In this document: in pieces, positions 11,932 to 20,497 of the stretch
Position numbering within the stretch: position 1 is the stretch's first letter
Layout: every line of letters begins with the position of its first letter
From: an uncultured Mycoplasmatota bacterium
Lineage (GTDB): Bacteria > Bacillota_I > Bacilli_A > RF39 > UBA660
Assembly (NCBI GenBank): GCA_946613765.1
Contig: CAMOFW010000006.1
Location: 1 to 20,497, forward strand
Reading direction: 5' to 3'
DNA: 20,497 nt
Made by a program: the position numbers and the translations under genes
Notes under the pieces: model-generated
The model's database searches: none
Told to the model about the DNA's origin: nothing
What the model saw: the letters and a program-made list of their open reading frames with translations, nothing else

Positions 11932-14293
11932 AATTAACTTTATAAATATCTGATTCTACTTTAATTGAATCATCATAATGATTAAATATTTTTGTAATAA
12001 CAAAATTTAATAATTTATATACATAAAATGAATCTAAAGTTAATACAAATATAATTAATGCACTAACACTATTTATTGGTTGTAATTCAAATAATGATGT
12101 TTGGAAAAACATACAATATAAGAATCCAAATAACATAGTAAAGAATAATGCTCCTCTATATAAATTAAGTGGATAACATATCTTAAATAAGTAATATAAA
12201 CCAATAATAGTAGTTATAATAACACACATAGTACTTTGTAATTCATAAGGTATATTAAATAATGCAGAGAAAGCACTAACTAATATAACATTAAATACTA
12301 CAGTTAATGCTGTTGGTAAACTTCTAGCAAATACCTTAAATAAGAAATTACCTTTAACTAAATTATTATTAGATTCCAATGCTAATATAAATGATGGAGC
12401 TCCAATAGTAAATGTAGTAATAAATGTCATATGTATTGGTACAAAGAAATATTTTTGAAATGATATTATACTAAATATTATTAACATAATAGTAAATAAT
12501 GTTTTATATAGTAATAATGATGCACTTCTTTCAACATTATTAATTGTTTGTCTACCTTCAGCAACAACTCTAGGTAATGAATTAAAATCATCATCTAATA
12601 ATATTAATTGTGATACATTTCTAGCTGCATCAGTACCACTTTTAATAGATATTGCGCAATCACTTTCCTTTAACGCAAGAACATCGTTAACACCGTCTCC
12701 GGTCATCGCAACAACGTGTCCTTGTTTCTTTAAATATTTAATTATATATTTCTTTTGTTCAGGTTTAACTCTACCAAATACTTGATATTCATCTATAACA
12801 TTCTTTAATTCTTTTTCATCTAAAGCACCAATATCAATACCTTTAATATCTTCTAAACCAACCTTTTTAGCAATAGACATAACAGTTTTAACATTATCTC
12901 CTGATATTATCTTAACTAATACATTATTATCTCTAAAATAATCTAATGTTTTCTTAGCACTAGGTCTAATAACATCCTCTATTAATACATAACCAACTTC
13001 TTTAATATTAGTTAATGTATCATCTAATTTACCATCTTTATAACCTAAAGCTAATACTCTATAATCTTCAACATATTTATCCATTTCTTTATTATAATTA
13101 TTCTTTAATACTATATCTGGAGCACCTAAATATAAACTATAATTATCAAATTCAATAGCACTAAATTTTCTATCTGAAGAGAAATCTATTCTATTAGATA
13201 CTTCTATCTTATTACCTTTAAAATAATCTTTTAATGCTAACATAGTTTGATTAGAATCTTCACTTGCTAATGTATAATCAGCAAAATAATCTTCTACTTC
13301 TTCTTGATTATAATTCTTTGAATTAATAATCTTAACTACTTTCATTTTACCTTCAGTTAATGTACCAGTTTTATCTAAACATATAGCATCAACTCTAGCT
13401 AGTATTTCAATCGCATATAATTCTTGTACTAAAACATGTACTCTATAAAGTTTAATAATACCTACAGCCATAACTGATGATGTTAATAATATTAAACCTT
13501 CAGGTATCATACCTATTAATGATGCTACTGTAGTAAATATTGAATTAGGTAAATCATAATCAATTAAATATTGATTAATAACCATAACTATACCTATAGG
13601 TATAATCATAATAGATAATACCTTTAACATTTTAGTAAAACTCTTCATAACAATTGAATTAACTTCTTTTTTATACTTTGCTTCACTACTTATTTTAGAT
13701 ACATAATTATCTTTACCAACATGTATTACTTGAGCAATAGCTTTACCAGATACAATAAATGAACCAGATAATAACTGATCACCTTTTTTCTTCTTTATGG
13801 CATTACTTTCACCAGTAATTAATGATTCATTAACTTCTATTTCACCATCTAATACAACTGAATCAGATACTATTTGATGACCTAGTGATAACTTAATAAT
13901 ATCATCCATAACAATTTGATCTAAAGGTAATTCTACTACCTTACCATCTCTTAATACTTCTGCCTTATTTTCAGATACTACACTTAACTTATCAATAATT
14001 TTCTTAGATATAATTTCTTCAATAATACTTATTATTGAGTTAACTATAATAACACCCATAAATAAGCAATTCTTTAATCCATAGAATAAATTACCTTTAA
14101 TTAAACTAGCAGTAAATACTGCAGCCCCTAACATTAAGTTTAAAAAGTTAAAGTATGTAAAAAAATTATCTCTGATGATTTGACCTATAGTCTTTGTTTT
14201 AGGCGCATCATCATAGTTTACTAACCCAGCTCTAACTCTACTCTCAACTTGAGAAGCACTTAACCCAGTGTTTATATCAACATTCTTTTCCAT
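11930..14293 (-). CDS. P-type cation-translocating ATPase
   Basis: Membrane ion pump of the P2-like group, 787 residues. The actuator motif TGES is at 160-163, and the membrane helix 4 motif GMIPEGLILL at 262-270. The phosphorylation motif DKTGT is at 307-311, the nucleotide-domain text at 370-400 and the hinge motif GDGVND at 532-537. About eight to ten membrane helices occur at 45-100, 225-285 and 590-770. The PEGL in helix 4 matches Ca2+-ATPase-like pumps, while CPC/CPH heavy-metal motifs and N-terminal metal-binding domains are absent. It resembles the uncharacterised streptococcal/lactobacillal group that includes the putative calcium exporter CaxP. Ion specificity is unproven. The SD is AGGTG. 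A TTGATA-18-TATACT promoter lies in the 132-bp divergent gap with the glycosyltransferase gene. Confidence 0.9.
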   Translation of the reverse strand: MEKNVDINTGLSASQVESRVRAGLVNYDDAPKTKTIGQIIRDNFFTYFNFLNLMLGAAVFTASLIKGNLFYGLKNCLFMGVIIVNSIISIIEEIISKKIIDKLSVVSENKAEVLRDGKVVELPLDQIVMDDIIKLSLGHQIVSDSVVLDGEIEVNESLITGESNAIKKKKGDQLLSGSFIVSGKAIAQVIHVGKDNYVSKISSEAKYKKEVNSIVMKSFTKMLKVLSIMIIPIGIVMVINQYLIDYDLPNSIFTTVASLIGMIPEGLILLTSSVMAVGIIKLYRVHVLVQELYAIEILARVDAICLDKTGTLTEGKMKVVKIINSKNYNQEEVEDYFADYTLASEDSNQTMLALKDYFKGNKIEVSNRIDFSSDRKFSAIEFDNYSLYLGAPDIVLKNNYNKEMDKYVEDYRVLALGYKDGKLDDTLTNIKEVGYVLIEDVIRPSAKKTLDYFRDNNVLVKIISGDNVKTVMSIAKKVGLEDIKGIDIGALDEKELKNVIDEYQVFGRVKPEQKKYIIKYLKKQGHVVAMTGDGVNDVLALKESDCAISIKSGTDAARNVSQLILLDDDFNSLPRVVAEGRQTINNVERSASLLLYKTLFTIMLIIFSIISFQKYFFVPIHMTFITTFTIGAPSFILALESNNNLVKGNFLFKVFARSLPTALTVVFNVILVSAFSALFNIPYELQSTMCVIITTIIGLYYLFKICYPLNLYRGALFFTMLFGFLYCMFFQTSLFELQPINSVSALIIFVLTLDSFYVYKLLNFVITKIFNHYDDSIKVESDIYKVN

Positions 14294-14425
14294 CTAAAAC
14301 ACCTACTAATCTAGTATAATAATATCACAAAATAAATATCAAATTAAGACTTATAAGAATACTATACATAATTAATTGTAAAATAACTCTTAATTATGAT
14401 AAGATATTAAAGTCAGGAGGATAAC

Positions 14426-15763
14426 ATGAAAAAGTTATTTAACATTCTAACTTATATAGTATTAGTATTAATAGTTTTATCATTTTTATTTACTAATAAT
14501 TTATTATTAGGACTACTTGCAATCATAATAAGTTATTTTATCGCTAAAGATAAAAGAATTAATAACTTTACTTTATTTATTATAATAATATCCCTAATTA
14601 TAAGGATATTAACAATAATATTAATGAATATACCACAAGTAACAGATTATTATTTAATAAATGAAGCAGCAATGAAATTTGCTAATAATGATTTATCATT
14701 TGTTAATGACTCATACTTTTCTATGTGGCCTTATCAATTAGGATTCACATTATATGAGGGTCTAATATATAAAATAATACCTAATATATGGGTATTAAAA
14801 ATACTAAATATTATATATTCAACTTTAACAGTATTATTAATCTATAAAATATCTAAAAAATTTACTACTGAAAGAGCATCTCGTATGGTATCACTTTTAT
14901 ATATGATACTTCCTCTTCCACTACTTTTAAATATAACTTTAAATAATCATATCTTATCAGGATTATTAATATTAGATTCAACAACATTCCTAATTAAAAA
15001 GAAAGCCAAAAAACAAGATTATATTATTGCTTCCATTTTAATAGCACTAGCTAATATAATTAGACCAGAATCAATCATTATAGTATTCTCTCTACTTATA
15101 TTCTTACTTATTAAATCAAAAAAGAAAACATTTAAAACTAATGCAATTAACTATTTAATATTTATAGCTATATATCTAATAATAACTATTGGTACATCTA
15201 AATTATTAATACTAACTAATTTTAATAAGGATGGTTTAACAAATACTAATCCAACATGGAAGTTTGTCTTAGGAACTAATCATGAAACATGTGGACATTA
15301 TTCATATGAAGATGAAGTTAATATCTTAGGTAATAAAGAACTACAACTAGAAACTATAAAAGAAAGAGTTAGTGATCCAGTTAAACTAGCAGCACTTGCA
15401 ACATGCAAAATAAATAACTACTGGACTCTAAGTGATTTTGATACAGTTAATGAATCTTATAATGATAAGAAAATACTTAATATAGATTTTAATTATATTA
15501 AAAAACAAGTTATATCTATTAACTCTGTTATTTATTTAACTACATTATTAATGGCTATTATAGGTATAATCAAATATAGAAAAGATATGTATAAAAATAA
15601 TTCAATATTATTTGTTATTATGATGGTAGTAACATTCTTTGTATATCTATTAATTGAAATCCAAGCTAGATATACATACTTTAATATAATATCAATATTT
15701 ATTATTTCATCTTATGGATATGAATATATATTTAAATTAATAGATAAGAAAAAAGAAGACTAA
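14426..15763 (+). CDS. GT-C-type multi-pass glycosyltransferase (GT39/PMT-like)
   Basis: A 445-residue integral membrane protein, probably moving a sugar from a polyprenyl-phosphate donor on the outer face of the membrane. About eleven predicted helices cover most of the length. The first outside loop (about 70-100, MNIPQVTDYYLINEAAMKFA) has the Asp-containing segment expected for the GT-C catalytic loop, followed by MWPYQLGFTLYEGLIYKI, common in GT39/PMT_2 relatives. A larger soluble loop at about 275-350 contains a Cys pair (TCGHYS and ATCKIN) that could form a disulfide. Acceptor and sugar are unknown. The SD AGGAGG is strong, and a weak TTGTAA-18-TAAGAT promoter precedes it. It is divergent from the ATPase gene and converges on the 254-residue gene through a shared terminator. 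Confidence 0.75.
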   Translation: MKKLFNILTYIVLVLIVLSFLFTNNLLLGLLAIIISYFIAKDKRINNFTLFIIIISLIIRILTIILMNIPQVTDYYLINEAAMKFANNDLSFVNDSYFSMWPYQLGFTLYEGLIYKIIPNIWVLKILNIIYSTLTVLLIYKISKKFTTERASRMVSLLYMILPLPLLLNITLNNHILSGLLILDSTTFLIKKKAKKQDYIIASILIALANIIRPESIIIVFSLLIFLLIKSKKKTFKTNAINYLIFIAIYLIITIGTSKLLILTNFNKDGLTNTNPTWKFVLGTNHETCGHYSYEDEVNILGNKELQLETIKERVSDPVKLAALATCKINNYWTLSDFDTVNESYNDKKILNIDFNYIKKQVISINSVIYLTTLLMAIIGIIKYRKDMYKNNSILFVIMMVVTFFVYLLIEIQARYTYFNIISIFIISSYGYEYIFKLIDKKKED

Positions 15764-15780
15764 TGCCTTCTTTTATTTTT
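15751..15780. terminator. Bidirectional terminator between convergent genes
   Basis: AAAAGAAG (15751-15758) and CTTCTTTT (15767-15774) form a stem spanning both stop codons. T-rich tracts follow on the plus strand and A-rich (T on minus) on the other. Confidence 0.75.
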
Positions 15781-16537
15781 TTCCTGAGCTAGGAATATCA
15801 CCAAACTCCGACAACTCTAATTGCCTAGTTAATATTTTTTGACCATTTAATTGATATCCATATATTCCATCTTTTGGCCATTCTTTAGTATTCCAAATTA
15901 ATGGTCCAATTTCAGGATTATAACCACTACAACATAATATACACTCTATCATTAACTTTCTGAGTTCTGTATATCTACAATAATAATAAATTATTTCATT
16001 AGTATGTTTATCTAAATATTCTTCAGTAGATAAATTCTTATATTTAGTTAAATATCTTCTTCTTATAAATGTTTTAACTTCAGGAGATATAATAGATTTA
16101 TCACCATATATAGTACTTATTTTTTTATCTATTATATCTTGTAATATTCCTTTAATATATTCTAAATAAATTCTATCAGATTCAATATCTAATTCTAAAG
16201 GTTTATTATGTTTAATATTATAACTTCTTTCTTCAGCATACTTTCTTAATAAATAATAAAATAATTTCAAATTATCTTTATCATAGTTAAAAATGGGGGC
16301 AAAAACCCTACATTTATCCTTAAAAGGATAACCAGCAATATAAAACATACCATCTTTATCTATACCATGATTATATTCGCCTAAATAAGCTTTAGCTTCA
16401 CTTTTTTTAATATTCATTGTAGCTAAATCAAGAGTTGAGATATCTTCAAAAGCTAGTTTTAATTTATTATCTACTGGTATATATAAAGAAGTACTATAAT
16501 TAATGTTACCATTCATTAAATAATACCACTTTTGCAT
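15773..16537 (-). CDS. Hypothetical protein, 254 residues
   Basis: I do not recognise this protein. It is soluble, with no membrane segment or signal peptide. It is rich in Tyr, Lys and Ile, with a long basic helical middle (about 95-180, many YLEYIK/FIRRRYL-type stretches). A cysteine cluster CILCCSGYNPEIGPLIW lies near 200-216, followed by the Trp-rich NTKEWPKDGIYGYQLNG. The Cys cluster (three Cys within four residues) could bind a metal or be redox active, but has no known motif spacing. The SD is poor (AGGT), so expression may be low. It follows the flavin-reductase-like gene by 99 bp with no strong terminator between, so the two may be co-transcribed. Confidence 0.65.
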   Translation of the reverse strand: MQKWYYLMNGNINYSTSLYIPVDNKLKLAFEDISTLDLATMNIKKSEAKAYLGEYNHGIDKDGMFYIAGYPFKDKCRVFAPIFNYDKDNLKLFYYLLRKYAEERSYNIKHNKPLELDIESDRIYLEYIKGILQDIIDKKISTIYGDKSIISPEVKTFIRRRYLTKYKNLSTEEYLDKHTNEIIYYYCRYTELRKLMIECILCCSGYNPEIGPLIWNTKEWPKDGIYGYQLNGQKILTRQLELSEFGDIPSSGKK

Positions 16538-16636
16538 AATTAAATACCTAATAGTTATCTAAAATCTTTAAATAGCCTACTTTTCTCTCCATATTTTTAA
16601 TTAAGTATAAACCTAAAATAAAATTATAATTAGGGC

Positions 16637-17575
16637 CTACATTTTATTTTTTTCTTTACTTCTCTTATCATTTATTATTTTCATTTCTTTTTCAGTAATT
16701 AAAGAAACATTATTCTCTTTAGCCCATTCTACACATCCTTTTAGTACCATTGTTAGGAAAACTCTAGGCACCTTGACTAACATAGCACATGCTTCATCAC
16801 TAAACTTAACTTCAGGATCTATTCTTGATGCTGCATACTTAACCGAGTCTAATCCAACACCTTTATTTTTAGGTATTGGTTCTTTTCTAGGTCTTTTAAA
16901 TGTTGTATACCAAAAATTCTTTGAATCTCTATAACCGTAATCAACAGGAACTCTTGGAAAAGATGATGCACTAACACCATTAATAATTGCATCATAATAT
17001 TTTTCTTTAATTAATATATTATCTATTTTTAATATAAAATGAGCACCAAACTTAGATGTAATACCATTAAAATTATGATATGGGCCATTATATTCTTCTT
17101 GTACTTTATCATCAAAAGCATTATCTAAACTATCATCCCAAGTACATTCAAATACCTGATAAGCTTCTTTAATAACCTTAGGGTATTTATTATTCTTATC
17201 TTCTTTAGCTCTTTTACCATCAACTAAAGTAAAAATACAATCCTTCATCTTTTCTTCAGTTGTTTCACCAGGAAAACCTAATCTAACTGCTTCTTTAAAG
17301 TATTTAGGCTTATCAGTTATAAAATTTAAAGCACACTTTTTAGTTCTAAGTAAATTTTTACATGTATTAGATGAATTTCTACATTCTAATATCATTGCAT
17401 AATAATCTTTACCAGCAATATAATATGGAAAACATAAACTATAAGATCCTATATTAGTATTACCTTTTTCATCCAATGTAGATATTTCAATCGTAGGCAT
17501 TGGAATAAATGAACTAGTTTGATAAAAATTATCAACCATTCTAATATTTTTAAAACCATTTATATCTTCTTTCAT
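16637..17575 (-). CDS. Flavin-reductase-like split-barrel protein with PCP_red-like C-terminus
   Basis: The protein has 312 residues from the ATG at 17573-17575 (AAGGAG SD, 8-nt spacing); a TTG two codons upstream is too close to the SD. The N-terminal two-thirds resemble the flavin reductase/FMN-binding split barrel: MPTIEISTLDEKGNTNIGSYSLC (26-48), then MILECRNSSNTCKNLLRTKKCALNFI (61-86), the usual SxTxKNL FMN-contact region. The C-terminus (about 254-305) has EACAMLVKVPRVFLTMVLKGCVEWAKENN, then ITEKEM, which matches the pattern of the small PCP_red domain, first named from a protochlorophyllide-reductase subunit and found alone in anaerobes. The substrate is unknown; an oxidoreductase or FMN-dependent role is inferred. 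The promoter has a perfect TATAAT (17597-17602). Confidence 0.7.
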   Translation of the reverse strand: MKEDINGFKNIRMVDNFYQTSSFIPMPTIEISTLDEKGNTNIGSYSLCFPYYIAGKDYYAMILECRNSSNTCKNLLRTKKCALNFITDKPKYFKEAVRLGFPGETTEEKMKDCIFTLVDGKRAKEDKNNKYPKVIKEAYQVFECTWDDSLDNAFDDKVQEEYNGPYHNFNGITSKFGAHFILKIDNILIKEKYYDAIINGVSASSFPRVPVDYGYRDSKNFWYTTFKRPRKEPIPKNKGVGLDSVKYAASRIDPEVKFSDEACAMLVKVPRVFLTMVLKGCVEWAKENNVSLITEKEMKIINDKRSKEKNKM

Positions 17576-17654
17576 AAACAATTCTCCTTACAATTAGATT
17601 ATAGCGCTAATAAATATAAATATCTAATAATAATAAAAAATATATGTAAAGTAA

Positions 17655-17677
17655 AAGTAAGCACAAAGTGCTTACTT
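17655..17677 (-). terminator. Terminator of the hybrid histidine kinase gene
   Basis: A perfect 10-bp stem (AAGTAAGCAC with GTGCTTACTT, 3-nt loop) overlaps the stop codon. The following minus-strand tract (TTTACTTTAC) is only moderately T-rich. Confidence 0.7.
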
Positions 17678-19498
17678 AAATATCATATCTAACTTTTGTT
17701 TAATTTGATCTTTACTAAAAGGTTTAGCAATATAATCAACAAATCCTTCTTTTAAGTATTTTTCTTTAGCACCTGCGATAGCATCAGCAGTTAAAGCTAT
17801 AGTTGGTATTTCAAATGCTTCATTTTCTTTTAACTTAGCTAAAGCTGTTTCACCAGACATATTTGGCATCATAATATCCATTAATATCAAATCATATTCA
17901 TTACCATTTTTAATTTTTTGTAAACACTGTAACCCATCATTACACGTATCTATTTCAAAATTAAAATCTTGTAATGCTCTTTTAGCAACTTTAATATTTA
18001 ATTCATTATCATCAACAATTAATACTTTCTTATATCCATAATTAACTTCATTATTAACATTGTTATTACTATCAACATTACCTACACTAATAGGTTTAGT
18101 TAGAGAACTAATCTTTTGTGGTAATTGGACAATAAATATTGAACCTTTACCAAATGAAGAATCAACATTTATTTTTCCACCCATCATCTCAACTAAACTC
18201 TTTGTAATAGCAAGCCCTAAACCAGTTCCTTCAGTAGTAGTATTAAGTTCAACATCTAATCGATCAAATTTATTAAATAATCTTTTAATATCATCACTTT
18301 TAATACCTCTACCAGTATCTCTTACAGCTATCAATATATTTGAATAATGTTTAGTATTAATACATTTAACAGTTAAACTAACTTCACCTTTTTCAGTATA
18401 CTTAAACGCATTTGATAATAAATTATTTAATATTTGTTTAAAATGTAATTTATCACCAAATAATTCATAAGGTAAATCATCAGCAATATTTTGTACAAAA
18501 TTAATATCTTTATCACCAATTCTAGTAGCATTAATAGTAGCAACACTTTCTATTAATTCTTTTGGATTATAAACTTCATTAGTTATTTCCATCTTTTCAG
18601 ATTCAATCTTGTTAATATCTAAAATGTTACCAACAATTTCGAGTAATGTTTGTGATGCTTCCATTATATATGTAGAATCTTCAATAACTTGAGGTGGTAA
18701 TTCATTTTTATATTCTTGTATATCTTCACTAAATCCAACAATGGCATTAAGAGGTGTTCTAATCTCATGTGACATAGAAGATAAAAAATCACTTTTAGCT
18801 CTATTAGCTTTTTCTGCTTGTTCTTTAGATATTTCCATCTTTTCTAGCAACTTAACATCTGGATTTTCAATAGTATTATACATAACTAAATAACTTAAAG
18901 TAAAAATGAATGTTTCTGTTATAACCTCTGGGTAATATATTCTTAAAAATAACCCAAGTACAAAGAACACAAATAATATTAAAAATGGTAATAATTTACT
19001 TCTCTCATTTTTAAATCTAACAGCAAATAAAGTACATAATAACATAATAGCAAAGAAGTATAATATAACTTCAACCATAGCTGCATAATAAGCAGGACCA
19101 TTTAAATCTACAGTTTCACCAACAATAATTGTATCCATTGGTAATGCTAAAATAAAAATAATAACAATTGTAGTAATAACATTAATTACTTTATTAAATA
19201 TATCATGAACTTTTTTATCAAACTTATTTAACTCAATAACGTATTTAAGTAAAAATAATAACATTAAATCCATCATAATAAGATAAAAAGATTGCAATAC
19301 CCCAGTTAGATATAAATGCCCAACTAACATAGCAAATAAATAGATACCTACTCCAAAAGTAGAATATACTAAATTAATTACAATAAGTTTTTTATAAATA
19401 TTAGTTTCAAAGTTTTTAACATTACCTCTAGTAAAAAATAAAACAACAAGATATATAGCAAGTACAAGAGATCCACTAGGTAACCATATTCCACTCAT
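17672..19498 (-). CDS. Hybrid sensor histidine kinase/response regulator
   Basis: Membrane sensor kinase with a fused receiver, 608 residues from the ATG at 19496-19498 (AGGAGATG SD). A longer in-frame start at 19624 would run through the upstream terminator and gene end. Six or seven membrane helices (about 8-205) have no large outside domain, so sensing is probably within the membrane. A short coiled coil (214-236) leads to the HisKA box SHEIRTPLN with His244. The ATPase domain has NNLLSNAFKYT (N box), DTGRGI (G1) and GTGLGL (G2). A linker rich in Asn (465-487) precedes the receiver (489-608), with DD at 496-497, phospho-acceptor Asp541 and Lys592. No HPt domain or output regulator gene is nearby. 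The signal and target are unknown. Confidence 0.92.
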   Translation of the reverse strand: MSGIWLPSGSLVLAIYLVVLFFTRGNVKNFETNIYKKLIVINLVYSTFGVGIYLFAMLVGHLYLTGVLQSFYLIMMDLMLLFLLKYVIELNKFDKKVHDIFNKVINVITTIVIIFILALPMDTIIVGETVDLNGPAYYAAMVEVILYFFAIMLLCTLFAVRFKNERSKLLPFLILFVFFVLGLFLRIYYPEVITETFIFTLSYLVMYNTIENPDVKLLEKMEISKEQAEKANRAKSDFLSSMSHEIRTPLNAIVGFSEDIQEYKNELPPQVIEDSTYIMEASQTLLEIVGNILDINKIESEKMEITNEVYNPKELIESVATINATRIGDKDINFVQNIADDLPYELFGDKLHFKQILNNLLSNAFKYTEKGEVSLTVKCINTKHYSNILIAVRDTGRGIKSDDIKRLFNKFDRLDVELNTTTEGTGLGLAITKSLVEMMGGKINVDSSFGKGSIFIVQLPQKISSLTKPISVGNVDSNNNVNNEVNYGYKKVLIVDDNELNIKVAKRALQDFNFEIDTCNDGLQCLQKIKNGNEYDLILMDIMMPNMSGETALAKLKENEAFEIPTIALTADAIAGAKEKYLKEGFVDYIAKPFSKDQIKQKLDMIFK

Positions 19499-19531
19499 AA
19501 AGTCATCTCCTATTATACATATTATTATAAC

Positions 19532-19559
19532 AAAAAAAAGGTCTTTATTAAAGACCTTT
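19532..19559 (-). terminator. Terminator of the acyltransferase gene
   Basis: AAAGGTCTTT (19537-19546) and AAAGACCTTT (19550-19559) form a perfect 10-bp stem overlapping the stop codon, followed by eight T on the minus strand. Confidence 0.85.
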
Positions 19560-20497
19560 TCTAACCAATTTATAAACATTTTCTGGTGCATTCTTATCAT
19601 AATATCTAGTATTTTCAATAACATCTAAAGTATAACCATTTTCTGATTCTCTCATAATATCATTAATAAATTCTAATTCATTTTCTTCAGGTGTTCCCAT
19701 ATTAGCTCTAGAATTAATTTTATTATCGTTAAATATTATTTCTCCTACTAAAGAACACATTTTTTCTCTCAACTCTTTAGTAACATCTTTTGTATCACTA
19801 ACAGTTGCTCCATCAATATTCATTTCCTTGCCAATGTTAACAGTATATTTTTTATTATCCCTAACTATTCCAATAGGGATAATAAATCCATTACCATTTA
19901 TTGCTATTCTAGCAGCACCGTCAAATATTGGTTGAACAATTCTTGGTGTAACATTCCATGCACCTTCAGGGAATATCAATATATTATCTTTATTTAATAT
20001 TCTCTTAGTACATGTATCTTCACCTATAAATCTATCTTTTTTATATTCATCATATAATGCTTGTTCTTTTAAAGATAACTCTTCACCATTTATCTTCTTT
20101 TTAAATATATCTGCTATTTGATATCCTGTATCTAAACAAATTCTACCTTGAATATTATCTAAAAAGAATCCTTCAACATTTCTATAAGTTTCTTCAGGGT
20201 CACCCATTACAAAGTATACTTGTTCATTTATAGCTTCCATGGCAGATTCTATATCATATCTACCAACATGTGTAGATGCATAAACTTTACCTTTATCACA
20301 ATTATTCGATCTTTTATCATCAAATACAATTAATTTTCTACCAGATGTAATTCTATCAATTTTTAAAATAAGTTTAGTTAAGAAATATATCTTTTTCTTT
20401 AACTCACTTGATTCTAATGGTTTATTATTATCATATTCAAAAGAACGTAATTGTCTATAATACGATGATAATTCATCTAATGATAATTTTTTAAGTT
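19548..20497 (-). CDS. PlsC-like lysophospholipid acyltransferase, N-terminus missing
   Basis: A membrane-associated acyltransferase of the glycerolipid type, probably acylating a lysophospholipid. About 316 residues are visible, and the frame is open to the right edge. An ATG at 20238-20240 is not the true start, because the catalytic motif lies upstream of it: STHVGRYDIES holds the HxxxxD box (visible residues 76-81). Motif III, FPEGAWN, is at 175-181, and a hydrophobic strand NGFIIPIGIVRD resembles motif IV. The sequence between HxxxxD and FPEG is longer than in typical PlsC, with a charged insert (KKKINGEELSLKEQALYDEYKK). Upstream residues are soluble and helical (LKKLSLDELSSYYRQL). The substrate cannot be set. 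Confidence 0.8.
   Translation of the reverse strand, partial: LKKLSLDELSSYYRQLRSFEYDNNKPLESSELKKKIYFLTKLILKIDRITSGRKLIVFDDKRSNNCDKGKVYASTHVGRYDIESAMEAINEQVYFVMGDPEETYRNVEGFFLDNIQGRICLDTGYQIADIFKKKINGEELSLKEQALYDEYKKDRFIGEDTCTKRILNKDNILIFPEGAWNVTPRIVQPIFDGAARIAINGNGFIIPIGIVRDNKKYTVNIGKEMNIDGATVSDTKDVTKELREKMCSLVGEIIFNDNKINSRANMGTPEENELEFINDIMRESENGYTLDVIENTRYYDKNAPENVYKLVRKGL

Noticed and set aside
18060..18347. 95-codon plus-strand ORF
   Set aside because: Antisense to the kinase ATPase domain; no SD and no conserved features.
19499..19624. 42-residue N-terminal extension of the hybrid kinase
   Set aside because: Would be read through the acyltransferase terminator and its coding end; the ATG at 19496-19498 has a good SD.
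1..20497. CRISPR array, tRNA/rRNA genes, insertion sequences or prophage
   Set aside because: No regularly spaced repeats, no recognised tRNA or rRNA sequence, no transposase or phage genes seen; the gene content is housekeeping and envelope.

Overview
The window is very AT-rich, gene-dense DNA. It most likely comes from an uncultured or anaerobic low-GC member of the Bacillota (Bacilli/Erysipelotrichia-like or RF39-like). The support is strong AGGAGG-type ribosome binding sites, a str operon in the order rpsL-rpsG-fusA-tuf, a FemAB-type wall enzyme (so not a wall-less mollicute), U-tract terminators, and stop codons that are only TAA or TAG. Tryptophans that I checked in conserved proteins are TGG, so the standard code applies. 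The genus cannot be fixed from the sequence.

Layout. 1-368 (-): start of a UvrD/PcrA-type helicase, cut by the window edge. 369-819: a gene-poor interval with an unannotated small-RNA locus. It holds a 22-codon, very hydrophobic peptide ORF (-) with a strong promoter and Shine-Dalgarno (SD), and a convergent ~110-nt RNA (+) with its own promoter and terminator. The two transcripts begin with near-identical ~38-nt sequences lying as inverted copies. Two matching 17-bp palindromes sit 32 bp apart just upstream of the peptide promoter. This looks like a type I toxin-antitoxin-like module and is the most novel part of the window. 820-2686 (-): enolase, then a DUF308/HdeD-like membrane protein. 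2800-4014 (+): FemX/FemAB aminoacyltransferase. 4091-8341 (-): str operon tuf, fusA, rpsG, rpsL, read from a near-consensus promoter at 8452-8480 through a ~104-nt structured leader. 8495-11865 (-): a hypothetical protein, a membrane-anchored alpha/beta hydrolase, an exported bactofilin-like membrane protein and L-lactate dehydrogenase. 11930-14293 (-): P-type cation ATPase. 14426-15763 (+): GT-C-type membrane glycosyltransferase. 15773-17575 (-): an unrecognised protein, and a flavin-reductase-like split-barrel protein with a PCP_red-like C-terminus. 17672-19498 (-): hybrid histidine kinase. 19548-20497 (-): PlsC-like acyltransferase cut by the window edge.

How it fits together. Enolase and lactate dehydrogenase point to fermentative glycolysis. 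The str operon is the translation core. FemX, the GT-C protein, the acyltransferase, the bactofilin-like protein and the DUF308 protein are envelope functions. Most genes are short transcription units whose terminator hairpin overlaps the stop codon and abuts the next promoter. Several longer possible starts (rpsL, ldh, the kinase, the hydrolase) were shortened to the start with a proper SD, and the acyltransferase was extended to the window edge because its catalytic HxxxxD motif lies upstream of the first in-frame ATG.
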